Of a stretch of DNA of 9,553 nt, positions 1 through 7,937 are shown in pieces. Under the pieces are notes generated by a model. The model saw only the letters and a program-made list of their open reading frames with translations, searched no databases and was not told the origin of the DNA. This DNA is from Pirellulales bacterium (GTDB lineage: Bacteria; Planctomycetota; Planctomycetia; Pirellulales; Thermoguttaceae). Both the position numbers and the translations under genes were made by a program. The stretch is taken from the NCBI GenBank assembly GCA_030642635.1, contig DAOWNK010000112.1, forward strand, positions 1 through 9,553, written 5' to 3'. Positions within the stretch are counted from its first letter, which is position 1, and each line of letters opens with the position of its first letter.

Positions 1-54
1 GCTAGCAAACTTGTGTAGATACTAATGCTACTTTGCACCGGGCAAGCACGGCGA

Positions 55-456
55 TTAAATGGGATCGCACCCTCTGTAGTTGTACGTCCGCTGTAACGCT
101 TGGTGTACAACGCCGGTAATCTGGCGTAGCGTGACCGGTTTGGCGAGCACCGAGAACGCCCTGGCAAGCCGGGCCTGTTTTATCAGCAGATCGTCTAACT
201 GGGCCGAGAGCAGGATGCACGGCAGCATTGAGCGAAATTGCTTCAGCAGCCTGAGCGTCTCCAGACCGGTTAGCTTTGGCATGTGCATGTCCAGCAGCAC
301 CAAGTGCACCTCTCGGCTGTGGACGATGTGCAGGGCCTCCTCGCCATCGCTCGCCAGCAGGGTATTGAACCCCTCCGGCTCGAAGATTCCCCGCAACGTC
401 TCGCGGAAGCCCGCGTCGTCGTCGGTAATAAGCAGCGATGGCGATTCGACCAACAT
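55..456 (-). CDS. Stand-alone response-regulator receiver domain
   Basis: This 133-residue protein is a single CheY-like receiver domain with no output domain. The acidic pocket is in the TDDD motif (D12, D13). The predicted phospho-acceptor is D56 in VLLDMHMPKLTG, the conserved Ser/Thr is S84 in ILLSAQ, and the invariant Lys is K106 in LAKP. All catalytic positions of the fold are therefore present. After the last helix (about residue 125) only a short tail, YNYRGCDPI, remains, so it must act through protein-protein contact, as phosphorelay proteins and CheY-type regulators do. No partner kinase is in the window. The ATG at 456 has no obvious Shine-Dalgarno sequence, but it gives a full-length domain and sits 36 nt below the start predicted from a -24/-12 promoter. 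The MFS gene lies upstream on the same strand, 248 bp away, too far to assume an operon. Confidence 0.92.
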   Translation of the reverse strand: MLVESPSLLITDDDAGFRETLRGIFEPEGFNTLLASDGEEALHIVHSREVHLVLLDMHMPKLTGLETLRLLKQFRSMLPCILLSAQLDDLLIKQARLARAFSVLAKPVTLRQITGVVHQALQRTYNYRGCDPI

Positions 457-502
457 TGGATGATATGGCAGAATGTGCTTGTAGTGGTTTACTTATTGAT
501 GG

Positions 503-518
503 TGCAATTTGGATGCCA
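503..518 (-). promoter_or_regulatory. Sigma-54 (-24/-12) promoter for the receiver gene
   Basis: Read on the minus strand the site is TGGCAT-CCAAA-TTGCA, against the consensus TGGCAC-N5-TTGCW, with one mismatch at the sixth base. The GG (517-516) and GC (505-504) doublets are exactly 12 bp apart, as sigma-54 requires. Counting from the -12 element, transcription would start near 492 and leave a leader of about 36 nt before the ATG at 456. An 8-bp palindrome AACCGGTT (572-579) sits about 83 bp upstream of that start, where activators often bind, but a single palindrome is weak evidence. A poorer look-alike (TGGCAA-N5-CCGC, 604-618) lies farther upstream. Not experimentally supported. Confidence 0.7.
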
Positions 519-662
519 TCTGGGCGGAACTTTCGGGATTTTTTGGGCCTGCGCTGTAATGGATTGGCGATAACCGGTTCCCCTATAGTATCTTACAACG
601 CAGGCGGAATTTTTGCCATGGAGAATTTGCGGTTTTTAAGAGGGTTGGTGAAGGTGGTCCGG

Positions 663-679
663 CCTGCCATTTCGGCAGG
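663..679. repeat. Small hairpin in the MFS-receiver gap
   Basis: CCTGCC (663-668) and GGCAGG (674-679) form a perfect 6-bp stem around a 5-nt loop. It lies just downstream of the MFS stop codon on the minus strand. No T-run follows in that direction, so it may be a weak 3'-end structure rather than a full intrinsic terminator. Confidence 0.4.
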
Positions 680-690
680 AGAACCGGGCT

Positions 691-728
691 AAGCCGCAAG
701 CGGCCTACTGCGAAGCCGCAAGCGGCTT
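691..728. repeat. Two tandem copies of an AAGCCGCAAGCGG palindrome across a stop codon
   Basis: The 14-mer AAGCCGCAAGCGGC occurs at 691-704 and again at 713-726. Each copy is itself an inverted repeat: in the second, AAGCCGC (713-719) pairs with GCGGCTT (722-728) around AA. The MFS stop codon (705-707) lies between them, so one copy is coding (the Pro-Leu-Ala-Ala tail) and one is 3'-untranslated. This could be a 3'-end structure for the MFS mRNA or a fragment of a dispersed palindromic repeat family. Confidence 0.55.
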
Positions 729-2030
729 GGGGCGATCCTCAATCACAAACATCAGCACCAGCACGCCGAGACTCCTGGTAATCCAGCCGAACAGGAACGT
801 GCACTGGTAGAAACTCAGCTCGATACGACCGAAACCGGTGAACGTGCAATCTGCAAAACGGTCGAACAGCACACCGCCGACGATCGTGCTGGCCGCGTAG
901 CACAAGCCGGTGGCGGTAAAATACACGGCGATGTACGGCGTGTTCGACTCGCCGGGTGAGAGTTTCAGCATCAGGTTCGGCAAACAGACGTTCAACCCGG
1001 CGTACGCAATCCAAACCACCCATGCACCGGCGAACCACCAACGCTCGGCCGGCGTGGAGAGGAAGTAAAACAGCGGCCCGGCGGCGACCAGCAACAGACA
1101 AAACATCATCACCGGCCGGTTGCCGAACCGGTCGGCCAGGCGACCAATCCGAGGTGCAATGCTCAACTGCCCGACGCGCATAAACGTTTGCAGCGAGAGC
1201 ATTACGAACAGACTGATCCCCAACACACGGACAGGATAGATATTTTGTGCGGATTGCGTTACGCCGTTGAAGAACGAAAACCAGCAGCCGAACGCCAGCA
1301 GCGACAGGAAGCGGACGTCTCGCAGCGGCGCGACCATTGCCCGAAGCGTCGCCCCGTGTCGCACAGTCCAACTTTGCACCGCCGTGGGCATCTTACATAA
1401 TGGAATCAGTGCGGCGATCATAAGCACCGCACCCAGCGCGGCGGGAATTGCGTAGCCCAGCCACCACTGCGGTTGCAGATGCGTTTGTTTCCACCACAAG
1501 GCGAACAGTCCGCCGGCCGGCATTGCCGCCGCACAGCCGGCGACCATCCATCGCTCGCGACGGCCGATAAACCGGCCGCGAATCCGAAGCGGCACCAGGT
1601 CGGCCAGCCACGACCACAGTGCAATTGTGCCCAGGTATTGCAGCAGGTGATAAAAACACCAAAGCACGACCAACGCGGCAAGCGACGCGCCGGCCGACGG
1701 TAGTCGTCCCGGCGCGGCGATCCACGGCAACGTTAGCAATATCAACGCACCGAGCAGAAACGCACCGATGCAAAATCGCTTCCGATCGACCAACCGGCCG
1801 ATCACCGCAGGCGCTCCAAGCCGCAGCACGCCGACGATGTGCCGGGCGGCCAGGATCAGGCTGATTCCCAGCCCGATTCGCCCGGCGCCCAACTCCAAGG
1901 CGAGATAAACGACCAGCGTTGTGCTGGCCAGTCCATTGCCGATCGCCCAGATCGCCCCGTTCCAATATGCCAGCCGCCGCGCGCGACGGCGCTGGAAGAT
2001 AGTTGGCAGAGTGTCGGTGTCGGTGGGCAT
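705..2030 (-). CDS. Major facilitator superfamily (MFS) transporter
   Basis: This 441-residue polytopic membrane protein has about 12 hydrophobic segments in two halves. The N-terminal half covers roughly residues 22-212 and the C-terminal half roughly 240-430. MFS loop-2/3-type basic motifs appear in both halves: GRLVDRKRF (78-86) and GRLADRFGNRPVM (296-308). The N-terminus is short and basic (QRRRARR), and the central loop (213-238) is moderately short. The family moves small solutes across the inner membrane, usually with protons; the substrate cannot be read from the sequence. I chose the ATG at 2030 because an in-frame TTG at 2066 adds only 12 residues, and neither start has a clear Shine-Dalgarno sequence. 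The gene is divergent from the GalT-like gene across a repeat-filled gap and runs toward the receiver gene. No frameshift or truncation is seen. Confidence 0.88.
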   Translation of the reverse strand: MPTDTDTLPTIFQRRRARRLAYWNGAIWAIGNGLASTTLVVYLALELGAGRIGLGISLILAARHIVGVLRLGAPAVIGRLVDRKRFCIGAFLLGALILLTLPWIAAPGRLPSAGASLAALVVLWCFYHLLQYLGTIALWSWLADLVPLRIRGRFIGRRERWMVAGCAAAMPAGGLFALWWKQTHLQPQWWLGYAIPAALGAVLMIAALIPLCKMPTAVQSWTVRHGATLRAMVAPLRDVRFLSLLAFGCWFSFFNGVTQSAQNIYPVRVLGISLFVMLSLQTFMRVGQLSIAPRIGRLADRFGNRPVMMFCLLLVAAGPLFYFLSTPAERWWFAGAWVVWIAYAGLNVCLPNLMLKLSPGESNTPYIAVYFTATGLCYAASTIVGGVLFDRFADCTFTGFGRIELSFYQCTFLFGWITRSLGVLVLMFVIEDRPKPLAASQ

Positions 2031-2126
2031 TGTTAACAGGGTATAGTGGTGGCGGACGTTGGGCAATAGGGTGGCGGCATTGCGTATGACACGGTAAAAT
2101 ATATTGATGGCCGTTGAGATATGAAA

Positions 2127-2259
2127 GACCGTAACATTTCAGTCATATGAAGTAGCGGCCACATTTTTTGCCCGTTTAGCCGGCGTGCAAGCGCGCCGTG
2201 TGAAGTAAGCAAAACGTTATCCGGAAAAACCACACGGCGTGCAAGCGCGCCGGCTAAAC
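2127..2259 (+). repeat. 133-bp structured dispersed repeat, copy A
   Basis: This element matches the reverse complement of 8049-8180 at roughly 89% (about 15 differences and one 1-bp gap by eye). Its inner part, 2174-2259, is bounded by perfect 12-bp inverted ends (GTTTAGCCGGCG and CGCCGGCTAAAC). It contains two hairpins, 2181-2198 and 2235-2252, each CGGCGTGC-AA-GCGCGCCG with one T-G wobble, separated by a conserved linker (AAGTAAGCAAAACGTTATCC). The left part, 2127-2173, is an unstructured conserved flank. It resembles a REP/BIME- or MITE-like non-autonomous element. No transposase and no clear target-site duplication are visible. It fills most of the divergent gap and stops 16 bp before the GalT-like start codon. 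Confidence 0.85.
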
Positions 2260-2275
2260 TAACCACTAACCATCT

Positions 2276-3316
2276 ATGCCCGACTTGCGCAAAGACCCGA
2301 TTGTCGGCCGCTGGGTGATTATCGCCTCTGCACGTGCGAAGCGGCCGCACGACTTCGACACCTCGCCGGTGCGGCAGAAAGGCCGTTTCTGCCCGTTCTG
2401 CGAGGGCAACGAGCACGCCACGCCCGACGAAATTCTCGCCTACCGCAAACCCGGCTCGACGCCGAACCGCGAGGGCTGGCGGGTGCGAGTGATCCCGAAC
2501 AAGTTCCCGGCCCTGGAGATCGAAGGCGAACTGAACAAGCGCGGCGAAGGCATTTACGACACGATGCGGGGCGTCGGTGCCCACGAGGTCATCATCGAAT
2601 CGCCCGACCACCTGGTCAGTACATCAGAACTGTCCGAAGAGCAGCTACGCGAGGTGCTTTGGGTCTACCGCGACCGGCTGGTCGACCTGAAGAAAGACCC
2701 TCGGTTCGTTTACGGGATGATTTTTAAGAACGTCGGCGCGGCGGCCGGGGCGTCGCTGGAACATACGCACAGCCAACTTATCGTCACGCCGATCGTGCCG
2801 ATAAACGTTTGGGAGGAGATGACCGGTTCGTTGGAATTTTACAATTATCGCGGTCGGTGCGTCTATTGCGACATGATCCAGCAGGAGTTGGCCACCGAGA
2901 AGCGAGTGGTGCTGGACACGCCCGGTTTCCTGGCTTTCTCGCCGTTTGCCGGCCGGTTCCCGTTCGAGACCTGGATACTGCCGAAGACGCACTCCAGCCA
3001 TTACGAAAACATCAGGAAAAGCGAAGTTGACGAACTGTCCGGTGTGCTGCGCCAGGTGATTGCGAAGGTAGAGTCGGCGTTGGACCAGCCTGCGTATAAT
3101 TACATAATCCATACGGCCACCTTTGACACGCAAGAACTTAGTCATTATCACTGGCATATAGAGATTATACCGAGTTTGACGAAGACGGCCGGTTTTGAAT
3201 GGGGTACCGGTTTTTACATCAACCCCGTTCCGCCCGAGCAGGCCGCGGCGTTCTTGCGGGAGATAGAGGTTGAATCCCGCGAGCAACAAAATATTCCGAC
3301 CAGGGAAACTGGATAA
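2276..3316 (+). CDS. galT: GalT-family nucleotidyltransferase (galactose-1-phosphate uridylyltransferase / ADP-glucose phosphorylase-like)
   Basis: This 346-residue protein belongs to the GalT branch of the HIT superfamily, which transfers a nucleotidyl group between a sugar phosphate and a nucleotide sugar through a His-NMP intermediate. The structural zinc ligands visible are C39 and C42 (CPFC), H112 (SPDH) and H163. The active site is H163-T-H165-S-Q167, with H165 the likely nucleophile. A C-terminal HWHIEIIP motif (292-299) is also typical. A second CxxC (C195, C198), with H239 and H294, could form a second metal site. From memory, such a site occurs in Arabidopsis ADP-glucose phosphorylase with matching spacing, so the substrate may be ADP-glucose rather than UDP-glucose/galactose. 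The ATG at 2276 lacks a Shine-Dalgarno sequence, but the family N-terminus (LRKDPIVGRWVIIA) follows at once. The GH57 gene begins 69 bp downstream, suggesting a shared transcript. Confidence 0.88.
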   Translation: MPDLRKDPIVGRWVIIASARAKRPHDFDTSPVRQKGRFCPFCEGNEHATPDEILAYRKPGSTPNREGWRVRVIPNKFPALEIEGELNKRGEGIYDTMRGVGAHEVIIESPDHLVSTSELSEEQLREVLWVYRDRLVDLKKDPRFVYGMIFKNVGAAAGASLEHTHSQLIVTPIVPINVWEEMTGSLEFYNYRGRCVYCDMIQQELATEKRVVLDTPGFLAFSPFAGRFPFETWILPKTHSSHYENIRKSEVDELSGVLRQVIAKVESALDQPAYNYIIHTATFDTQELSHYHWHIEIIPSLTKTAGFEWGTGFYINPVPPEQAAAFLREIEVESREQQNIPTRETG

Positions 3317-3385
3317 ACTGGGAGATAAGTGCCGATTAAGGTCTAGTACCAATCAGTTCCATCCCGCTAATAACACAACCCTGTC

Positions 3386-5554
3386 ATGCCCGACTCCGTC
3401 CGACTCATACTGGCTCTGCACAATCACCAGCCGACCGGCAACTTCGACTATGTTTTCTCCCAGGCCTACGAGGACAGCTACCGGCCGTTTCTCGATCTGC
3501 TGAGTCGATACGAGTCGCTTAAGATCGCACTGCACACGAGCGGCTCGCTTATGGAATGGCTCGAGGCGAACCGGCCCGAGTACGTCGACCGGCTCGCCGA
3601 GTTGGTTGCAGCAGGACGGATCGAGATACTAGGCGGCGCGTTCTACGAGCCGATCCTGGCGATGATCCCCGCCCGGGATCGCATCGGGCAGATTCGACGA
3701 TACACCCAATGGCTCGAAAGCCGTTTCGGCGCACAGGTACGCGGCATGTGGATGCCGGAACGCGTCTGGGAGCAGTCGTTCGCCGGCGACCTGGCCGAGG
3801 CCGGCATCGAGTACACCATACTGGACGACTTCCACTTCAAAAACGCCGGCTTGACCGACGCCGAGCTTACCGGCCACCTGATTACAGAAGATGAAGGACT
3901 AACGCTGTCGGTCTTTCCAGGCAGCGAACGGCTGCGATACTTAATCCCGTTCGGTGCTCCTGAGCAAATCATCGAGCACCTGGCCGAGGTATCCCGGCGC
4001 CATCCCAATGCCGTGGCGGTTTTCGGCGACGACGGCGAGAAATTCGGCACATGGCCCGAAACCCACAAACACGTCTACGACGACGGTTGGCTGGAGCGGT
4101 TCTTCGGCGCCTTGGCCGAGAACCAGAATTGGATCAACGTGACTACGCCGTCCGAGGCGATCGACAACTTGCCGCCGGTCGGCAAGGTCTACCTGCCGGA
4201 CAGCAGCTACCGCGAGATGACAGAATGGGCGCTGCCGGTCGAGCAGCTTGTCGAGTACGAGCGAATCGCACACGAGATGAAAGACGACCCCCGCTGGGCC
4301 ACCTTGCAACGGTTCGTCCGCGGCGGTTTTTGGCGAAACTTCAGGATCAAGTACCCGGAAGCCGACGAGATGTACGCCCGAATGATGATGGTAAGCCGGC
4401 GGCTGAAAGAGGCCGTCGAACTGGGAGGGGCCGGTAAAATCCTCGACCAGGCACGGGCCGAGTTATATCGCGGGCAGTGCAACTGCGGGTACTGGCACGG
4501 TGCGTTCGGCGGTATTTATCTGCCGCACCTGCGCAACGCCGTCTATCGGAACCTGATCGCCGCCGACAACCTCTTGGACCAAGCGGCCGGGCGGCCGGAG
4601 AACTGGGTCGAGGCAGTTACCGGCGACTTCAACTTCGACGCCCGACAGGAAGTCCGGTTGGCCAACGACAAGCTGGTCGCGCTTATCGACCCCGGCCGCG
4701 GCGGAATGCTTTACGAGCTTGACGTGCGAAAAATCAAACACAATCTGCTGGCTGCCTTCACACGAAAACCGGAGGCATATCACCGAAAAGTCCTGGCCGG
4801 GGCAGAGGGCGACAACGGACAGTGCGAAAGTATCCACGACCGTGTGATCTTTAAGCAGGACGACCTTGATAAGCGGCTCCAGTACGACGATCATCCGCGC
4901 AAGAGTCTCGTGGACTTGTTCTACGAGAACGACGCCACGCTCGATGCAGTCGTTTCCGGCGAAGCCGTCGCACAAGGCGATTTCGCACGGGGTCGCTACG
5001 AGGCTCGGGTGCGCCGCAACCCCGAACGCATCCAGGTACAACTCTCACGCGAAGGAACCGTTTTCGACGTGCCGATCCGTATCACCAAGGCGCTCACTCT
5101 GGACGCCGGCAGGACGACGCTGGAGATCGCCTACATGCTGGAGAATCTGCCGCAAGACCGTTCGCTGCACTTCGCCGTCGAGTTGAACTTCGCCGGAATG
5201 CCGGCAGGCCACATCGACCGATACTTCCACGACGGCGACGGCGAACAACTCGGGCAACTCGGCGTCAAGTTGGACCTGATCGATGTAAAGCAACTCGCAC
5301 TGACCGACGAGTACCTTGGTATAGACGTCGGCCTGAGTACATCGCGCCCGACGCACTTCTGGACGTTCCCCGTCGAGACGGTAAGCCAGTCGGAGGGCGG
5401 GTTCGAGTTGATCCACCAGTCGGTTGCCGTAATACCTCACTGGCACGTCGAGGCCGACGCCGCCGGCCGCTGGGGCGTCACGCTACGGATGACGCTGGAC
5501 ACCAGCCGCTCGGAGAACCACCCCGAGGCCGAAGTGGCGGCGGCCACGGTGTAA
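3386..5554 (+). CDS. Glycoside hydrolase family 57, 4-alpha-glucanotransferase/alpha-amylase type
   Basis: This 722-residue cytoplasmic-type protein (no signal peptide) carries all the expected GH57 signatures in order: HNHQP (12-16), EILGGAFYEP (80-89), GMWMPERVW (120-128) with predicted nucleophile E125, FGDDGEKFGTWP (213-224) with D215/D216 holding the acid/base, and YREMTEWALP (275-284). The middle segment QCNCGYWHGAFGGIYLPHLR (364-383) and the long beta-rich C-terminus (about 410-715) match the DUF1925/DUF1926 architecture of Thermococcus-type 4-alpha-glucanotransferases, close to the usual 650-720 residues. Such enzymes cut and rejoin alpha-1,4-glucans in glycogen or maltodextrin turnover. 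The GalT-like gene immediately upstream suggests a common glucan/sugar-nucleotide pathway. The ATG at 3386 has no clear ribosome-binding site, but the catalytic barrel begins right after it. Alpha-amylase or alpha-galactosidase specificity cannot be excluded. Confidence 0.93.
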   Translation: MPDSVRLILALHNHQPTGNFDYVFSQAYEDSYRPFLDLLSRYESLKIALHTSGSLMEWLEANRPEYVDRLAELVAAGRIEILGGAFYEPILAMIPARDRIGQIRRYTQWLESRFGAQVRGMWMPERVWEQSFAGDLAEAGIEYTILDDFHFKNAGLTDAELTGHLITEDEGLTLSVFPGSERLRYLIPFGAPEQIIEHLAEVSRRHPNAVAVFGDDGEKFGTWPETHKHVYDDGWLERFFGALAENQNWINVTTPSEAIDNLPPVGKVYLPDSSYREMTEWALPVEQLVEYERIAHEMKDDPRWATLQRFVRGGFWRNFRIKYPEADEMYARMMMVSRRLKEAVELGGAGKILDQARAELYRGQCNCGYWHGAFGGIYLPHLRNAVYRNLIAADNLLDQAAGRPENWVEAVTGDFNFDARQEVRLANDKLVALIDPGRGGMLYELDVRKIKHNLLAAFTRKPEAYHRKVLAGAEGDNGQCESIHDRVIFKQDDLDKRLQYDDHPRKSLVDLFYENDATLDAVVSGEAVAQGDFARGRYEARVRRNPERIQVQLSREGTVFDVPIRITKALTLDAGRTTLEIAYMLENLPQDRSLHFAVELNFAGMPAGHIDRYFHDGDGEQLGQLGVKLDLIDVKQLALTDEYLGIDVGLSTSRPTHFWTFPVETVSQSEGGFELIHQSVAVIPHWHVEADAAGRWGVTLRMTLDTSRSENHPEAEVAAATV

Positions 5555-5585
5555 GGCGCTGTTTTGCAAACAAAATCCATTTAGC

Positions 5586-5603
5586 CGCTTGGCTTACCAA
5601 GCG
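5586..5603 (+). terminator. Hairpin after the GH57 gene
   Basis: CGCTTGG (5586-5592) and CCAAGCG (5597-5603) form a perfect 7-bp stem around a CTTA tetraloop, 32 bp after the GH57 stop. No T-run follows, so it may be a 3'-stabilising structure or a Rho-assisted end. The preceding TTTAGCCG resembles the edge of the 133-bp repeats, so it may be a degraded relative of that family. Confidence 0.45.
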
Positions 5604-5645
5604 CGTCTCGGGCGATTGGCTACTTCACGCGCCGTGCACAGCATC

Positions 5646-5688
5646 TTGCCTGATGTGAGGGAAGATGATATCCTAGACATTAGGTCTA
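5646..5688 (+). promoter_or_regulatory. Possible promoter and operator of the hicAB-like pair
   Basis: TTGCCT (5646-5651) and TATCCT (5669-5674) are 17 bp apart and match the sigma-70 boxes at four of six bases each. Starting at the last base of the -10 box is the imperfect palindrome TAGAC-ATTAG-GTCTA (5674-5688), which could be an autoregulatory operator as in other type II toxin-antitoxin loci. Both assignments come from pattern alone. Confidence 0.35.
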
Positions 5689-5701
5689 ATGGAGGTTCAG
5701 C

Positions 5702-5893
5702 GTGAAGTTTAGCGAACTGGTCCGGCTCCTGGAAAAGAACGACTTCGCTATCGTGAAGCAAAAAGGGTCAATCCGGTACTATGGAAAGACCGAATGGGAC
5801 AAGCTTATTCGTGTTGACTATCATGGAGCGAAAGAAGTGCCAACCGGCACCTGCCACAGCATTTTGAAAGCTGCTGGGATTCGTTCAAAGTGA
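5702..5893 (+). CDS. hicA: HicA-family (YcfA-like) toxin, variant without the usual catalytic His
   Basis: This 63-residue protein has the compact double-stranded-RNA-binding-like fold expected of HicA mRNA interferases: MKFSELVRLLEKNDF, then KGSIRYY, and the C-terminal VPTGTCHSILKAAGI that matches the family's GTLRSILKQAGI-type ending. HicA toxins cleave mRNA and are neutralised by HicB. In classical members the catalytic His follows Gly-Ser (KGSH, near position 24); here position 24 is Ile. Other His residues (H40 in VDYHG, H51 in TCHS) could compensate, or this may be a recognised KGSIRYY-type subfamily. The GTG start at 5702 is fixed by a strong GGAGG at 5691-5695, six bases upstream. The HicB-like gene follows after 13 bp. 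Confidence 0.82.
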   Translation: MKFSELVRLLEKNDFAIVKQKGSIRYYGKTEWDKLIRVDYHGAKEVPTGTCHSILKAAGIRSK

Positions 5894-5906
5894 AGAGGAC
5901 TCCGAC

Positions 5907-6152
5907 ATGATTGAACTGCCGTACTCACTAATTATTGAAGCCACCGAAGAGCCTGATTATTTCGGGTTTTATTCTCCCGATCTGGAAGGTTTTACCGGGA
6001 TCGGACATTCTGTAGAAGATTGCTTATACCAAGCAAAATGGGGAATGAAGGAGCACGTAGAACTCTTAACAGAACAAGGGCTGCCCATTCCTCCACAAAA
6101 CCCTGACCCGAAGATCAGCATCCAAAATGTAAGCAAACAGGCAGTGGTATGA
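5907..6152 (+). CDS. hicB: HicB-like antitoxin (short form)
   Basis: This 81-residue acidic protein has the partial RNase H-like fold of HicB antitoxins: the strand-rich start IELPYSLIIEATEE, then DYFGFYSPDLEGFTGIGHSVEDCLYQAKWGMKEHVELLTEQGLPIPP split over residues 17-63. The Y-x-PDLEGF-TG-G motif, the helix with regularly spaced Ala, and the G-LPIP end are diagnostic. No C-terminal HTH or ribbon-helix-helix DNA-binding domain follows, so any autorepression would need the toxin complex or another factor. The ATG at 5907 is preceded by GAAGAGGA, a usable ribosome-binding site. It lies 13 bp after the toxin gene, and its stop codon overlaps the start of a further small ORF (ATGA). The segment is visibly AT-richer than the flanking metabolic genes, consistent with acquisition by transfer. 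Confidence 0.85.
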   Translation: MIELPYSLIIEATEEPDYFGFYSPDLEGFTGIGHSVEDCLYQAKWGMKEHVELLTEQGLPIPPQNPDPKISIQNVSKQAVV

Positions 6153-6274
6153 GAATGAGAAACATAGGGTCTCCGGCTTGGTCGATTCTGTTTCTCCTGT
6201 TTCCATGCTTGATTGGAATAACATGTGCTCTCATGCTGCCTATAGTAAAACTTCTCTTGGACTGGGCTAAATAA
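6149..6274 (+). CDS. Small hydrophobic membrane protein ORF coupled to hicB
   Basis: This is an open frame of 41 codons beginning at the ATG of an ATGA overlap with the HicB-like stop codon, which suggests translational coupling. The product starts MRMRNIGSPAW and continues with a nearly uninterrupted hydrophobic stretch (about residues 11-37, including ILFLLFPCLIGI and ALMLPIVKLLL), ending in DWAK-stop. Two Arg at the N-terminus and Lys34/Lys41 flank the hydrophobic part, as in a single-pass or short hairpin membrane peptide. A second in-frame ATG at 6155 is possible. I recognise no family. It could be a chance ORF in AT-rich DNA, but position, overlap and composition favour a real small protein. 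Function unknown. Confidence 0.5.
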   Translation: MRMRNIGSPAWSILFLLFPCLIGITCALMLPIVKLLLDWAK

Positions 6275-6321
6275 TATATCATCGGTGTGTTCAATTCTCG
6301 GACACTCGCAATAAATTCACC

Positions 6322-7890
<1,569 letters not shown>

Positions 7891-7896
7891 CCCCCC

Positions 7897-7924
7897 TTGC
7901 ATCCGACGACGATCATAATATGAT
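7897..7924 (+). promoter_or_regulatory. Possible sigma-70 promoter for tRNA-Lys
   Basis: TATGAT (7919-7924) matches the -10 box at five of six bases, with a weak TTGCAT (7897-7902) 16 bp upstream. Transcription would start near 7931, a few bases before the mature tRNA 5' end, which fits a tRNA leader. The -35 match is poor. Confidence 0.4.
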
Positions 7925-7937
7925 ATGAAAAACACTT

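Noticed and set aside
438..692. Plus-strand 84-codon open frame overlapping the receiver gene start and its upstream gap
   Set aside because: It is antisense to the receiver N-terminus and to the sigma-54 promoter, has no ribosome-binding site, and shows no recognisable motif or domain pattern.
2031..2066. TTG at 2066 as the MFS start, adding 12 residues
   Set aside because: An ATG at 2030 is available at the normal family N-terminus, and the TTG has no better ribosome-binding site.
2174..2259. Regular hairpins as a CRISPR-like array
   Set aside because: There are only two hairpins per element, the spacer is conserved between copies, and no cas genes are present.
2033..2611. Long minus-strand open frame antisense to the start of galT and crossing the repeat
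   Set aside because: GC-rich coding DNA gives long antisense frames. The GalT motifs on the plus strand are unambiguous, and this frame runs through non-coding hairpins.
5615..5630. TGGCTACTTCACGCGC before the hicAB-like genes as a sigma-54 promoter
   Set aside because: The TTGC element is not matched and the spacing is wrong; a sigma-70-like pair closer to the gene fits better.
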